Source of the DNA: Parachlorella kessleri
Taxonomy: Eukaryota; Chlorophyta; Trebouxiophyceae; Chlorellales; Chlorellaceae
Direction of reading: 5' to 3'
Assembly (NCBI GenBank): GCA_001598975.1
Contig: BBXU01000273.1
Span: forward strand, 1 to 64,000
DNA length: 64,000 bases
Positions 1 through 13,400 of this stretch are shown piece after piece (position 1 is the stretch's first letter; the number at the start of each line of letters is the position of its first letter). The translations under genes were made by a program, and so were the position numbers. The notes below the pieces were generated by a model, which made no database searches, was not told where the DNA came from, and worked only from the letters and a program-made list of their open reading frames with translations.

Positions 1-50
1 ACCCCCCCCCGCTTAGGCTTCTGGCAGCCTTCTAGCTCCCTCTAGCTCAC

Positions 51-219
51 CATAGATGGGCTCCTCTTGTTTCTCCTTTGGGTCTTTAGGCTCCTTGGGA
101 GGCACAACGATCAGCTCTTCAAGACCCCACCGAGAAGGGGTCGTTGTGAGGGTGCGTGCTGCATGTGGCAGGATGGCCTGCCGCAAAGACGGAAACTGCT
201 GCGTTAGTCTCAACAGCAT
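51..219 (-). CDS. MRPL47: mitochondrial ribosomal protein uL29m (MRPL47-like), first exon only
   Basis: This is the first coding exon of a gene that runs off the left edge. It starts at the ATG at 219 and ends at a GT donor at 50-49 (GTGAGC). The N-terminus is basic and hydroxylated with no acidic residues (MLLRLTQQFPSLRQ, then RTLTTTPSRWGLEEL), typical of a mitochondrial presequence. The order presequence, GLEEL, Pro/Lys/Glu linker, then EEPIYG cut by the intron matches the start of mitochondrial uL29 (MRPL47), where a GLEEF motif is followed by a YGRAW motif. That family is a large-subunit protein near the peptide exit tunnel. Only about 56 residues are visible and the helical uL29 core lies outside the window, so the name is an inference. 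The gene is divergent from the anthranilate synthase gene. Confidence 0.5.
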
Positions 220-1106
220 GTCTTTTGTTATGCAGTGAGTACTATTGATATATTCTGGTCAAGAAGAATGAAAACCGGCTATGCAGTAACCTGACACGGA
301 GAAGGCTGGTGCATCTAAAATCCCGACAAGGAAGGATGTATGCGGCTCTTGCGTATTGGGTGTTCCCTGTTCATCGTGTTGAGAGCTGGGGGGCGGCACG
401 TAGTCACCTATTAGTACCTCAGCCACTGCCAATGCCTTCCCTGGGATTGATCAGACGAGGATGTGCAAGGTGAACATATGACTATTACAACAAGAAACAA
501 ACTCTCTTCTGGTTTTACGGAATGACGCAAAACATGCAGCACTTGTGTCAAGGGCTTCACCGTAGTTTAGTGCCATCCCCGATGCGCCAGGAGTCGTATT
601 TCAATACCCTGGCTCTTCGAAAAGCTGGGCGGCAGCAGCGCAGTCTGCAGCGGCGACAGCATGCACAAGCTGCCTCCAAGGAGGTGGAGGCCTTGCCAGG
701 CGCGTTTTTTGCCAGTCAGTGCCACCTGTGCTGTGCTTATTGAAAAAAGGGAGACTCAAACCAGCTGGGTCGCGACACAGCGATGGATGGGGGTGCCCTA
801 ACCAGGCTTGAGGGCAGTTTGCCCGTGTTGCACGGGCTGACCTCTTGTCTCCGGGTGGCCGCCAACCGTTAAGCAGACTGCCACCCCTAAGCAACTGCAG
901 CGTTGGCTTTTCGTCAGTGGTATGTATGTCTTGACGGCATGGGTTGGTACTGCGGCACTGCTGGCAGCCGGGGCCGGCGCTGTCTAGTTGGGAGTGCCAC
1001 CACCCTCGGGCTAGGCATAGTTGCGTCCCCCCCTCCCTCCTCCTCTCCTCTCCTCCCCCACCGCTCACACAGCGTTGCAAGCCCACGGACTCTTCTAGGC
1101 CCCTTG
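220..1106. promoter_or_regulatory. shared 5' region of the uL29m-like and anthranilate synthase genes
   Basis: Head-to-head interval between the ATG at 219 (minus) and the TrpE-like gene. An ATG at 522 opens a basic, Arg/Gln-rich stretch ([10 protein letters not shown], later [14 protein letters not shown]) that could be the plastid transit-peptide exon. A GC-type donor near 700 (CCAG|GCGCGT) could join in phase to an acceptor near 1117, but I could not prove this join. The pyrimidine-rich tract at 1027-1070 fits an intron 3' end. No clear TATA box was seen. Confidence 0.35.
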
Positions 1107-4100
1107 ATGCGTGCTGCAGAGATAGAGGAGGCGCTGTCAGTGGATCTGAGCTTTGATAAAGAGTTTGAGCGGTTCAAGGCTGCTGCTGCCCAGGGAAACT
1201 TGGTGCCCTTGTATGAGCGGGTCATGGGCGATCAGCTTACCCCAGTCCTGGCGTACAGGTGGGCACGGAAGGCTGACGAAGAAATAGAGCGGCATGGCCT
1301 GTGATAGGTTGGTATGTGTCGACGGACTTCCGTTGCCCAGGTGGCTGTCAGCAAATTGCAGCGGATGGTTAGGGATAGCAGCGCTGATCATGTGACGCAG
1401 GCATAGAGCAGGATGGTGCCGATTCCTGGGGAAGTTCCACACGTAAGGGTATCTAGCTGATGCATCACATAGTAAGCTGATGGCAATTGCTTGTTCGCTT
1501 GCAGGTGCCTTGTGAAGGAGGACGACCGGGAAGCGCCCAGTTTCCTCTTTGAGTCGGTGGTGGCAGGCACGCAGCAGGTCAGTCATAACTGTTGGCGAAA
1601 AGCACCAACTCTGATGGTTAGGGGTGGTGTCTGATTTGGCCCGGGCTTGTAGTGCGCAAATACGTACTGTTTACCTCAGCAAGGGTTCTGGGTAGCAGCC
1701 CGCGGCAAGCTGTCGTGCTACAGACATTGCTCGGGGCAATTCGCCTGCCCCAAGTGCAGCCTCTTGATCTCTGCAGCCTGCCACCGCACTGGTAAGGTGC
1801 CTTACCGCCAAGGGCCCCTGTGCAGGGGCGGTACAGCTTTGTGGGCGCTGCGCCCGCTGTGGAGATTGTGGCCAAGGGCGGCAGCGTGGTGCTCATGGAC
1901 CACAAGCGCGGCACGCGGCGCAGCATGACCGTGGACGACCCCATGCAGGTGGGGCGGTGCTTGGGTGGGGAGGTGTAGTGGGTCAGTAGGAGAAGAAGGA
2001 GCAGGCAAGGCACCTACACAACATCCCTGTGGTGCTAAGCAGCGGTGTGAGCTCAACACCTGGGGCTGAATTTGGATGGAAAGCAAGCATGCTGTGCTTC
2101 AGGTGATAGGATGGCATGCATTCGCCAAAAAGAACGTTGCAAGGAGCGCTGGTTGGTTAGTTCCGGGGATTTGGACAGTGTAAGTACTCGTTCTTATGGG
2201 ACAGCGCTTGGAGCCGAGTTTCCCAACATGTTTGTGGAGCCAGTGGCCCTAGGGTTACTACTTGTGCAGGTGCCGGTTGACTACTCTGCCACCTGGCGCC
2301 CGGCCCCCGCGGAGGGCCTCCCAGCCGTGTTCACCGGTGGCTGGGTGGGGTACACTGGCTACGATACTGTGCGCTACGTCTATTCAGGTGCGCTATGCAG
2401 AGCGGTGGGCTACGCCTGTGCTGGCATGGCTGCAACGTCAGAAACTGCACCTGGGCAGGGGCATTGTGTGGTCTGGTGTGTAGACGGGACATGCAGTGTT
2501 TTGGGCGTCTGGCCAGCAGGCCGGCATTCAGCCAAAGCAGGGATGACCCATCATGTCAGGCACTCTGCACATTCTCTGCCCAGCAGACATAACCAGTAGC
2601 CAGCCAACCGAAATAGAAGCGACCGCCCAGCATGCCCGGCCTGGCTGTGCAGGCAAGCTGCCGTTTGAGGAGGCCCCCGCCGACGACCGCGGCCTGCCCG
2701 ACATCCACCTGGCGCTGTACAACGACGTGGTGGTGTTTGACCATGCCACCAAGCTGGCCTACGTGGTGGCCTGGGTGCACCTGGATGAGTACGGCAGCGT
2801 GGAGGAGGCTTACCTGGCGGGAAAGCGCCACCTGGCACAGGTCGGTGGGCAGGCAGGGGCCTGCGGCGGCACAGAGAAGGGGAAGGGTACAAGGTGCAAA
2901 AAGGGGTGCCTGGGGCCTACCTCGCAGCCGTCTCATGGACCCTCAGGATAGGACCTGCATGCAGCTGCATATCCCCCTCTTGTTCTGCCTGGACATCCAT
3001 CTACTGTCAACAAGGATGAAGGAAAGCTCACAGCCCCAGCGGCCGGAGGCTGGCGCTGCGTGTTTCGCAGCGTGTTTAGACGAGTGTGGAAGCGTGGTGG
3101 AGCCCACCTTGCCTTGGCCGGCTGCATGCGCCCCTGCCCTGTACCTGCCCTGCTCTTGTTCGCGTGCATGCTGAATGTCTTGAAGATCAGGGTCAGCTTC
3201 ATCGCTGGCGCAGGTTGCCGGCAAGATCACCACCCAGAACGCGCCGCTGCTGCTGGGCGGCAAGGTGGGGCTGTCGCTGAGCCAGCGGCCCAGCACGCCC
3301 AGCGTGAGCAACATGACCAAGCAGCAGTTCCTGGGGGCGGTGGAGAAGACCAAGGAGTACATACAGGTGGGCGGGAGGGAGGGAGCGCCAGGGTGGCGGC
3401 CGGCTCTCGATGTGCTGAACGTTGCTACAACAGTGTCATCGCGGGAATCGCACGTCTCCCTGGCCTGGCACAGTGCAAGGCTTCCACCTGCTCCACTGCC
3501 TTTTGCTTGGCATCCTAACGACGAAATAGAGCTCTGCATCCTCGTCACGTTTTTAGCGGGGGGTTGTCTGTTGGTGCAGGCTGGTGACATCTTCCAGCTG
3601 GTGCTGTCACAGCGCTTTGAGCGGCGGACCTTTGCTGACCCATTCGAGATCTACAGGCACGTCATTTGCTTGCTGGCTGGCTGGCAGCATCTGCATGGCG
3701 CGTACGAAGGCGCCTAGTTAGTAGTTGACTAGGCTGACCACATCAACCTTCATTACACACTGTTGTGGTGATCTGGCAGCACCTTGCCTCTCACGCCAGC
3801 AGTTTAGCAAGACCTTTGTGCCTGTCTTCTTGGCTTGAAGTGCGTGCATGTCTTTGCCTATCCTCCGTGTAGGTCATTGCGGGTGGTCAATCCCTCCCCC
3901 TATATGGTGTACCTCCAAGCCCGCGGCTGCATCGTGGTGGCTTCCTCCCCCGAGATCCTCTGTAGAGTAGGCGAGGACGGGCTGGTGACCAACCGGTGAG
4001 CGGCCAGGGGGCCTGCCTGGCCAGGTGTCTCACTTCCTTGTGTCACTGTTGAAACGCGAGTAGCTAGAGTTTGGCATGAGCTCCTGCTTTGAGGCTTGAG

Positions 4101-6525
4101 TGGAGCTGTGCATGGGAGACCCGGCAAGCATGCGCCTGACGGGGTCACCATCTTGTCCTTAGCCAGTGGCTGGCAGACTGGATAGTCCTGGGGCTAAGGA
4201 CTTGCTGCCTCAAAGATACAGTACAACCACCTCACTGGGCTCTGTCCTGCAGGCCGCTTGCGGGCACGCGGCGGCGCGGGTCCACCCCCGAGCAGGACAA
4301 GGCGCTGGAGGCGGAGCTGCTGGCTGATGAGAAGGAGTGCGCTGAGCACGTCATGCTTGTGGACCTGGGCCGCAATGACGTGGGCAAGGTGCGCACCGAG
4401 CAGCGCTTGGATATACTGGCCAGGGTGGCGGCTCCTGTAATGAGGGGGTGCCCATGCTACAGCTGTTCACTGGAGCCGCCACCCTGGCCCACATCCTATG
4501 CCCACCATTGGTCACAATAGAATGGAATTGGATGGTGGCTGTCTGCTGGCCGTCGGTTGCTGCCCTTCCCACCCCAGCTCGAATGCATGCTAACCTTTCT
4601 GCTTTTTCCGGATATGCACGCCGCGTGAATTGCAGGCATCTGAGCACAGCACCGCCCAGCGTTTGTAGTGGGGCGGCACAGCTACGACCCTAATGGGGTT
4701 CTCCTTGCAGCTCGTCCATGGCATTGTTGTAGCTGGAGGAAACCCGTCTGCCAATAATGGTTGGAATCTTTTGGTAATTTCCCCGTTTGCAGGTCTCTGA
4801 GCATGGCACTGTCAGGGTGGAGAAGCTGATGGAAGTGGAGCGGTACAGCCATGTCATGCACATCAGCAGTACCGTCACCGGCCGGTTGCGCGACGGGCTG
4901 ACTTCCTGGGATGCTTTGCGTGCTGCGCTGCCAGCGGGGACTGTCAGCGGGGCGCCAAAGGTGAGGGCTGGTGCTGGTAGGGAGGCTGGGTGCTGGGATT
5001 AGGCCGGGGGCTGGAGGCTTCTTGTGGGCAATTATTTATCAGCTTCCTGCTGACGCTGCTGGCTGCCCGTTGATGAGGGAGGTTACAGGTGCGGGCGGGC
5101 GGGGAGCGGGTCTGCGTGGTGTTACTAATGAAGTGGTGCTGTGGCGTGGGTTGCAGTGGCCACTTCGCTTGGCTGTTCGAGCCCTTCAGTTGCATGCGGC
5201 ATCAGCATATGTGGCCCCATTGCTACACTAATGGGGGGCGGGGCAGCACACTGGCACAGCCAGCGGGCATAGGGAAGCTTGGTTTTCTCCGTATGGAGCT
5301 TGCCTGCCTGGCATGCATGCCAAACATGGCCTGTTCTGCTTGCACTTCTGCCCGGCGGTGTTCGAGAAGAGAGGTGCTCTGCAGGCGTGTATGAGCCTGG
5401 CGGTGATACTGCCAGTATAGTGTTGTGCCTAGCGGAATTGAGAGTACTGCCTTGCCACGCCACGCTACATTACGCTGTGCTGTGCAGGTGCGCGCCATGC
5501 AGATCATCGACGAGCTGGAGGTGCACCGAAGAGGGCCTTACGGCGGCGGCGTTGGCCACGTGTCATTCACAGGCATGTCAGGCGGGCTCGCACTCCTGTA
5601 TGCGCTCCATGGGGCTGTGCAGGCTCAGGCCGTCATGCTGCATGTTTATGTTGTTGTGTGCCTCGTGCAGAGACAGAGCCGCTGCTTCTCTGATCAGGCC
5701 CCAAGACCTCCAGCTGTTGTGCCAGTGAGCCCACACTGCGCTGCACATACAGTGGCAATGTCCCCATATACCGCACCGCACTGCACCGCACGCCGCAGCC
5801 CGAAACAGCGACATATTGTGACCACACAGCCTCCTGCCTCGCGGCCCTGCCCAAACGACATCAGGCAAATGACCGCATGCAAGCACCTGTGTCACCCTGT
5901 ATCTGCCACCTGTACTGACATTGCAGGGGGCATGGACATGGCTCTGGCGCTGCGGACCATGGTCATCCCCACAGCCGCCTACGACACCATGTACAGCTAC
6001 TCGGGGCCGCGGCCCCGGCGGGAGTGGGTGGTGCACTTGCAGGTATGCTGAAGGCTCGAGCAACTGCTTGCGTGCAAATAGCCAGGGGTGGAGTGGAATC
6101 CCAGGATGCGAGATATTTCCCGGGCAAGTTAAGGCCTGTGGTAGCCATGGTGCAATCACAGCTCGGCTTTGGTTGGTTGCTGTGTAATTGATGGCAGAGG
6201 GGGAGATCGGAGGAAGACCTGGCCCGGGCAGCGGGGTTCAGGCAGGCTATGGTCCCCGTCGCTAGCAATGTCAGGTGGCTCTGGGGCGAGGAGGATATCT
6301 GCTGCTCTGCCAGCCAGCAGGGCTAGCTCACGACGGCCTGTGCTGCACGCTGCTGAGGGCCGCCATGACCTCCTAGCCTTCTTTTTGGTGCAGGCGGGCG
6401 CAGGGCTTGTGGCAGACTCGGTCCCAGAGAGTGAATATGAGGAGACAGTCAACAAGGCGGCAGCATTGGGCAGGGCGATTGATCTTGCAGAGCAGGCGTT
6501 TGTGGCGGCCGAGGGTAGCCAGTAG
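522..6525 (+). CDS. ASA1: anthranilate synthase alpha subunit (TrpE type), plastid
   Basis: Catalyses chorismate plus glutamine/ammonia to anthranilate, the first committed step of tryptophan synthesis; the plant and algal enzyme is in the plastid. Exons I can join in phase: 1107-1258 (5' limit uncertain), 1505-1577, 1826-1948, 2270-2387, 2653-2840, 3214-3366, 3580-3656, 3873-3995, 4253-4388, 4793-4960, 5488-5572, 5927-6042, 6394-6525. Family hallmarks appear in order: [121 protein letters not shown] and [11 protein letters not shown]. The end is intact (TAG at 6523-6525). Two introns (after 3656 and 5572) use GC donors. The first coding exon is tentatively the Arg-rich frame from ATG 522; the protein without it still covers the catalytic region. 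Feedback regulation by Trp is known for the family, not shown here. Confidence 0.93.
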
Positions 6526-7079
6526 CAGGCCCCGAGTTGGACGGGCGCGGCATGGTTGTGGGCGTGATTGTATCGGGCTTCTGATGGCAAGTCACACTGC
6601 GGAGTAGACAGTGTTGCCTGCAGACAGGGAGCTGGTGGCAGGAGCTGCAGCAGCTCTGCTTAAAAAACCAGCATGGGTGAAGCCCTTGCACAGAAGCTGT
6701 AAGTTGTCTGCATACCTCTGGGGAAGGATGACCATGGTAGTCTTCACTTGTAACCAACTTTAGTGTTCCAGGCTATCGCCAGTGCCAGACTAGTTGGGTT
6801 TCCAGGTTTCAAGGCTTTCAACATTGGCAGGCCACCAACAAAGATGAGGGGTGGGTACTTGATAAGCTCAGCACCCATTCTCCTACGCATTTGGTTCTTA
6901 GGGGCTGAACACGCGTCAGACAGCAGATGGAACGTTACTCACTGCCAGGACGCACAACTATGGCAAGCTTCGCAAGTGCCTATGCTGGGACCATGTACAT
7001 GGCCCCGCTGTCCCTTTAGCCTCGCGGCAAGGGCATCACATGTGCCTTCTCGTGAATGTCCCCTTCACCCAACCCCACA
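6526..7079. other. convergent 3' region between anthranilate synthase and WDR89-like genes
   Basis: 554 bp between two convergent stop codons (6525 plus, 7080 minus). I see no gene. It should hold both 3' UTRs. Confidence 0.6.
6698..6753 (+). terminator. two TGTAA poly(A)-signal candidates for anthranilate synthase
   Basis: TGTAA occurs at 6698-6702 and 6749-6753, about 175-225 bp after the stop. TGTAA is the usual polyadenylation signal of chlorophyte green algae, and the spacing fits. Confidence 0.45.
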
Positions 7080-10000
7080 TCAGTATGGCGACTTGCGCCG
7101 GCTGTGCAGCTGGCCCTGCCGCCTGGCCACGCTGTCGCTGCTGCCCATGGACCCGCTGCGCTGCTGTGCTGCTGCTGCGGCCGCATGCTGCCCGGGGCCC
7201 AGCAGCCGCCACATGCAGAGCCGCGAGTCCTCGCCTCCTGACAGGCAGACGCTGCCGGTGCCGCCTGGCCAGACAATGGCACGCACAACCTGCGGGGCGA
7301 CAGCAAGAACAAAGCTCAGCTTCTGGCAGGGAACCCCCGTGGGCTTGCCGTGCGCGCTTCGCATGCACCTTGCTAAAACTTTGGGGTCCAAACCTGCCAG
7401 GTCACAATTGGTGATGGTGCCCCGCATGCTGCATGCGCTCACATAGGGCAGCAACGCATCAGACAAGTAGTGGGTGGCCCTGCCATTTCTGCTGCAGTTC
7501 ATAGACACACACCTCATCATGCCCCCGGGCTAAGGCAGCCTGTGGCGGCGCAAATACGCTGCCCAGGGGGGCGGGGGCCGCATCCTCGCTCCTTCCCAGG
7601 GCTGGGGGCGGCTCAGCCACGGGGAACAGGCCCACCACCCCCGTATTGTTCCCCGCGGCAAGCCACAACTGCAGCCAAAAGGCGGGGCAGGGGTGCTCTT
7701 AACTCAGGGCAGGCATGGGGGAGACCCTCTGCACCAACCTATCAGCTGTGATGCACGCACCGCTGCCACGGCATGCAAGGCAGGGATGACAGCGAGGAAG
7801 TTGCAGTGTGTGTTGCAGGGCAAGGCAAGGTTGCTGTTTTGTGCTTGTCAATCCGCTGAGCTGCAGTGACGCCTTCAGCCCTGCACATCCCATATCCCTT
7901 TTGGCTGCCAAGTAATCCCTTACCTGGTCTGCTGCTGGTGCATACTCGCAGCCTATGAGGTAGTCCACGCTGGGTGCCAGCGCAGCGCCCACAGCGCCCC
8001 CAAGGCTGGCAGCCTGCGTCAGCTGCTCCCGCGCGTTGCCAACATCCGCCAGCGCGCCATTGCCACCTACAGCAGTTGGGCTAGCAGCTGCCCGCTCTGC
8101 TTGTGCATGCCGACTTGGGCCCCAGTGGTTGGCTTTGGGAGCACCCCAACGGGTCACCAGCCTGCTCCCACGCCAGAGCAGTCTTCTCAGGTAGCATTAC
8201 GTCATGACATAACCACCGTCCAGCTACTGCCTCCCGTGTCTGCTACCCCGTGAGCTGCTTACCCAAGCAGCAGCACAAGCAAGCCACGTCACCACAGCAC
8301 AGTACAGGTGCACGATGAGGTCGCCTCAGCAACGGAAGATGTGTGAGGTAGTCCACACCTTCCGCTTCATCATTGCACGCCGCTGCCCACTCCCACAGGT
8401 GGAAGGTCTCTGTGCCGCTGGTGACCCAGAGCTTAGAAGCCTGGGGGCCATAGAATCCCAGCCGGGCCACGCTGTTGTCGATGTTCAAGGCTGCCTTAAA
8501 GCCCTCGTCCTCGTCTGCAGGAAGGGCACATAGGACTCTGGTTGGTGCCTGCTGCAGTCAACCCAGGCCGGAACAGATCGCTCAACATATATGCAGGCAT
8601 GCACGAGGCCCTGCCAGAGGTAGGCCACGAAATGCTTAGCGCTTTGCAATGGCATCTCGATCAATAGGGGGACCTCCTGCACATGCACTTGGCCTTGCGC
8701 ATTCCACAGATATATTATTGTTGATGGGCACTTAGTCGCAAAAAGTTATCAAGCCTGCCAAGAATATGTAAATACCCAGGTACTCACCAAGCCCTTGTGC
8801 TGTGTCAAAGACCGCCACCAGCCCATCCTCAGAGCCACTGACCAGCATGTGCCTATGGAGCGGGTGGAACGCCACCTGGGTCACATCCTGCACCCAACCC
8901 AAAGCCCACCACACAGGTGCTGCTACGGTGCTACATCGCTGAGAGAGGACTGCCGATAGGCATGGCATGCAACTCACTCAGGCTGGCTAGCTATCAGCAA
9001 ACTCTTCCCACGACAAGCCATAGAGCAGACAGCTCGGAGACCACTGGCAGATACAAACACCAAGCCTCCTCAAAGGTACCACCCTCAACCTGGCAGGATA
9101 TATGCAAAGCCCTAGGCAAGGCACATCGAGGCCCTTACCTGGGCATGTGTATCGCCAAAAGAAGTGAGCGGCTGCGCTTTTCTCCTATCCCAGAACAAGA
9201 TGCTGTCGCCGCCGCCTGCTGCCACCAGCGTCCCAGTGGTGCTGGCACAGAACAACTCCCGCCCTGAGGCCTGAAACCTGCACATGGGGGGAGGGGTGGT
9301 GTGTGGGTCGGGGGGGTGGGGGGGTGGGCATCAATGGTGGATGCACCTTCAATCCCCAGCTGCTACACTTGTAACACCCCACCAGACCCCAACCTGCACA
9401 GACAGGGCCTTCCCGCCGCGCAATCACTTTAGCGCACAACACAACTCCCTAATGATGCAGGCACAGCCGGCAGGCAAGCCACACAGCCCGTTACAGCCGC
9501 AAGGCAGCCGGGGCCCCTGGTGTTGGCCCCACCTTTCTACTTGCTGCCCGCTGCGTGTGTCCCATCCTGCCACAGTGCCATCGCTAGAGGAGGTATGAAG
9601 TAAGTGTGGCTCCTCGGGGAGATCAAAGCGTGCTGCTGTGATGCGCTGTGAGTGGCCGCGGAGGTCGCCCGTAAACTCCACCCCGCTTTCGCTGCAGCAA
9701 CAGCAGTGGCTCCTTTGCGAGAGTCCTTCGGAGCCTTGAAGACACCTTACCTAGACATCTGATAGCACACTGAGCATGGTCGCCGCTGGACAAAGCACGC
9801 CGCTTCTATTCATAACAGGAGGCTGCACCTGCCTGAACTTGTAGAGCTTGACCAGCCGGTTGGACAGTGGTGCAGCCACCATGCCCGTCGCGGGGCAGTG
9901 CACCAGGTCCAGGACATAACACTGGTCATTCTTGTCAAGGTCTGTCCGCAAAGAGGCCACACACTGGAAGGAGTGCCCCGCTGGGAGGTACTGCGGCGGG

Positions 10001-10119
10001 GTCACCATGGCTGCAGCTGGAAGGGTCTCTGAAGTTAGAGTGTTTGGCAAGTCCTCGAAGTCCTCATCGAAACGTAAGTGCTGGTGCTTGCCATCCTGCA
10101 TCTCCATGCCCGTTTGCAT
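7080..10119 (-). CDS. WDR89: WD40-repeat protein, WDR89 orthologue
   Basis: A WD40 beta-propeller protein, ATG at 10119 (MQTGMEMQDGKHQ) and stop at 7080 after a basic tail (SRRKSPY). Blades come from separate exons: 9850-10119 (CYVLDLVHCPATGMVAAPLSN), 9590-9690 (GDLRGHSQRITAARFD, then HTSSSDGTVAGWDTRSG), about 9130-9270 (GTLVAAGGGDSILFWDRR), 8787-8892 (DVTQVAFHPLHRHMLVSGS, then EDGLVAVFD), 8370-8490 (SGTETFHLWEW), 7930-8060 (SVDYLIGCEY), 7540-7670 (GNNTGVVGLF) and 7080-7290 (VVRAIVWPGG, then SGGEDSRLCMW). DVTQVxFHP, SGSxDGLVxVFD, DYLIG and GGEDxxLxxW are the signature stretches of animal and plant WDR89, in the same order. Its role is poorly known; it is presumably a scaffold. The intron after exon 1 (near 9750-9830) could not be fixed: reading through gives a stop. 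It is divergent from the lipase gene. Confidence 0.85.
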
Positions 10120-10451
10120 GCCACACTTTTCGAATTGTTGTTGTCATAAACGTAGAGGTAAATGACTTGGGCTAACTTTTGATATTGTCGTTACTGGACC
10201 CTCCTAAATGAATCTACTGCTGGCCCTGCTGCTGACCTTGCTGCGCTCTCCCAGGGCGCCACCTCCGCCCGCCTAAGCAATACAAGTATCAAGAGTAGGA
10301 CCTCCTCGTCCATGATCACAAGAACTTCCTGTGGTTTCGGATAGCAGTCGTCAACACACGTTGACCTGTGCTAGAGAACCCCCCATGGTACGGCAGCCCA
10401 CTGTGCCATGCGAGCCTTCAGTGTCCCAAGGTATCTGGGCCCCGTAGTCTG
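10120..10451. promoter_or_regulatory. bidirectional intergenic region, WDR89-like / DAG lipase
   Basis: 332 bp between two divergent start codons. It should contain both promoters and 5' UTRs. No recognisable element beyond short AT-rich patches near 10140-10200. Confidence 0.4.
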
Positions 10452-13400
10452 ATGCCACAGAGCGTTAGCAACGCCGGGCAGTCCCAGCGTGGCGATCGAT
10501 GCGACTTCAGCGAGGACGGCAGCACGCCCAGTGAAGCAGCTGGCAGCTCACACGGGTGGAGCTCCAGCAGTACTCAGGGCATTGACCCCGGAAGCTCTGT
10601 CATACTGGCACTGGAATACCTGGCCGACGGCCCTACAAGGCTGCTAGTTCTGCTTCAGCGGGCGGCACTGCTGGGAGGGACAGGGTTGCTGGTTTGGGAG
10701 CTCGCCATCAAGCTGAGTGAGGTGCGGACTGCTGCAGCTGACCTGCAACTAGTAGGCAGAATTTGGTACCAGGCTTGCCTTCATAGATCTATCTGACTGT
10801 CCCACGCAGGCCACGTGGCAACTTCTAAATACCCACCACACTTGGCTTGTCCTCCATACCCTGCAGGACGACCGTTACTTGATCGAGAGCAACTCCCTAG
10901 TCTATGTGAACATCACTGTTGCCTGCCTTGGCCTCCTGCTCCTCTTGAGCGCCGGGGTCCTCTATGCACTGCGCATCATCCAGGCCAACTTGGCTGGCAG
11001 ACGGTGGTCACAGCGCCGCAAGCGGGTTGTGATCCTTTACAGCGTTGAGCTGGTACTACAGATCATCAACCTGGGATGCTTCCTGGGCCCCAACGCATAT
11101 GTGTTGGCTGTGCCCTGCGGCTGGTTCATGCTACCGGTGCACATCTTTGGAGCAATCAGATGGTCCTGCTGGTCTGCGGTGAGAGCCTGTCACCTGCTTT
11201 TACCATTGTCCACCTCCTAGTGATCCCCCAGAATGTCAGGTTCCGCTAGGTGTCGAACCAGAAGCTCTCTTGCAGGCCTTGCACATAGCCCATCAGTATG
11301 AGCCGTCGAACTGAATTAGCCTGCCTGCTAGGATGTTGCAGCTGTTTGTCTTATCTACGGTGCATGCCCACAATCTGACTCCCGTGGGCGATGGCACCTG
11401 CTGTGGACTATTGAAGGGGAGACTACCTGAGGCAGCACATGACGGAGATGTACTTGTGATGGGTGCGTGCGAGGAGAACGATTTACACATGGGGCGCTTC
11501 TTGTTCCAGGTTCTTGGTTGATATCAGCAGGAGGTTGCTGCTGGTGCCCTCTCCACCGTTCCTGCTGCAATACGTTAGCTCCGTCACAACCTTGGCCCCC
11601 TCAATCATAAGCCAGCATCTTCAGTGTTGGGAACTGTAAATCAGTGCACTGCTTGGGTCTTGCCCCGCAGACCTACCGTGGCTGGTGCACTTGCCCAAGC
11701 TCCTGCTGCTGTGGCTACCCTGCCAAGTAGTGGTGATCCTCATTCCCCTTGCGCTGACCGGGGTCATCGGTGAGCTGCTGACAGGCCAAGTAGGTGGTCC
11801 ATGTGTGCCATGAAGCTGACATACTACTGACTGGGTGCATTGTTCTGGACCCATGGTGGGCGTGAAGGTTGTGTCTGAATATGCGGCCACAGCATCACAT
11901 CCAGCGTAGCATCGTAAGTATGCTGGGAGCATCACTAGTTCGCTGGGGACGAGCCAAGCGGGTGTCCTGGCTCAACTCTAGGCTACTTACGCTGCAGGTG
12001 ACGCTGTACTCTGCACAAACATTGATGACCAGCGTTGCTTCTCCAGCGCCGACCCTACCATCAGCAACTGCCGGGAGCGGGTGTGGGACTGCTTTATCCT
12101 ACCCTTAGTCCGGAACCTTGTTTATGCCCAAGTGGCAGTCACCTTACTCATCATCTCGGTGTACCTGCTGCTTGTGGTCCGGGCGTGGCGGGAGCTTGGG
12201 CGGCGCAGCTATGCCCAGTACAGGGTCGGTAATGTGCACCTGCGAGTCATGGTAAGAAGGGGCAAGCCTGGGACCTCGATTGTCCTGATTTTAAATGGAA
12301 GAGGTTGTCTATGCATGCTCTGGGTGCAACGATGTGCGATTTGTCCAGCAAAGCCACGTGGCTGAATGACAGCCCTTGCTCGCGGATCATCGCATGCCTT
12401 GCAGTACCTGCCACAGTGACCAGTTCTGGGCATGCTCACCACCGCGGCAGCTGCCTGCATGCAGTTTCAGACCCGGTTCCTTACATATGCATTCCTTTTA
12501 CTCTGTGTCACTCTTTTCTGGTAAGGGGTCTGCGCCCGCCTGCAGGACCTGCACACCCTCACGGCACGCAAGGCTAGCACACTAGGATACCTCATGAAAC
12601 GCAAGACTTGCACACTAGGGTACCTCTTACAGACTGAAAGCTGCTCAGCGCCCGTCACGGCCGGCCTGAAGTTCATGCCATGCAAAGTGCATGATTGCAT
12701 AAAGCCCTTGTGTTGCTGCAACACGTGTCCAAGCAGATCTCGCCCTGCATGCAGGCTGGTGAACCTGGGCAGCTGCACCTGCTATATGGAGGCATGGCTG
12801 GGGTTCACTCCCATGCAGCTCGTGGCCAGCTGCCTTGTCTTCCTCAACACCCTCGGCAGCATGCCTGTGGCACCCGATGAGAAGCAGCTCCTGCTTCACA
12901 CCTGGCTTCAAGACTTTGCCTGGCTGGAGTCTGACCTACCAGCCAAGCTGCGACGCCGGCCGGTGCCGCCCAGCGAACCCATGTTCTGCTTTGAGTCGGC
13001 GCTCAAGCTGCTCTACTGGTGCCACTATGTGTACCTCAAGCCGGTAGGTTTGGGTTTTTTATTGCGTGGGGGTAGGCGTGGGCTGAGGGTAAGGGACTGC
13101 ACGTCCCCTGGGCAGGGGGGTTGTGTTTTGGTAGGGTAGTGGAAGGCCCGGTTTGTGCAGAATGCTGTGCAGTTGCAGCTCAAGGAATTCCTATGCAGTA
13201 TTAGGGGGTATGATTGGGCCGACCAATTTCTTCGTAGAGTAGTGCACTGTCAACCACTCTTTGGCTGCACAATGCAGGACACCCACTTCATCCCCCGCCG
13301 TGCTCCACGCAGAGCAAGGGGCTATTGAGTTGGCTCCGCCTTCGCTTGGCGACATCAACTGACGGCACGCCATGACGATCGCTGCAGGGAGCTGCCGAAG

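Noticed and set aside
3661..3880. Ordinary GT donor at 3661 for the intron before RVVNPSPYM
   Set aside because: It would change the frame and destroy the conserved [11 protein letters not shown] stretch; only the GC donor at 3657 restores it.
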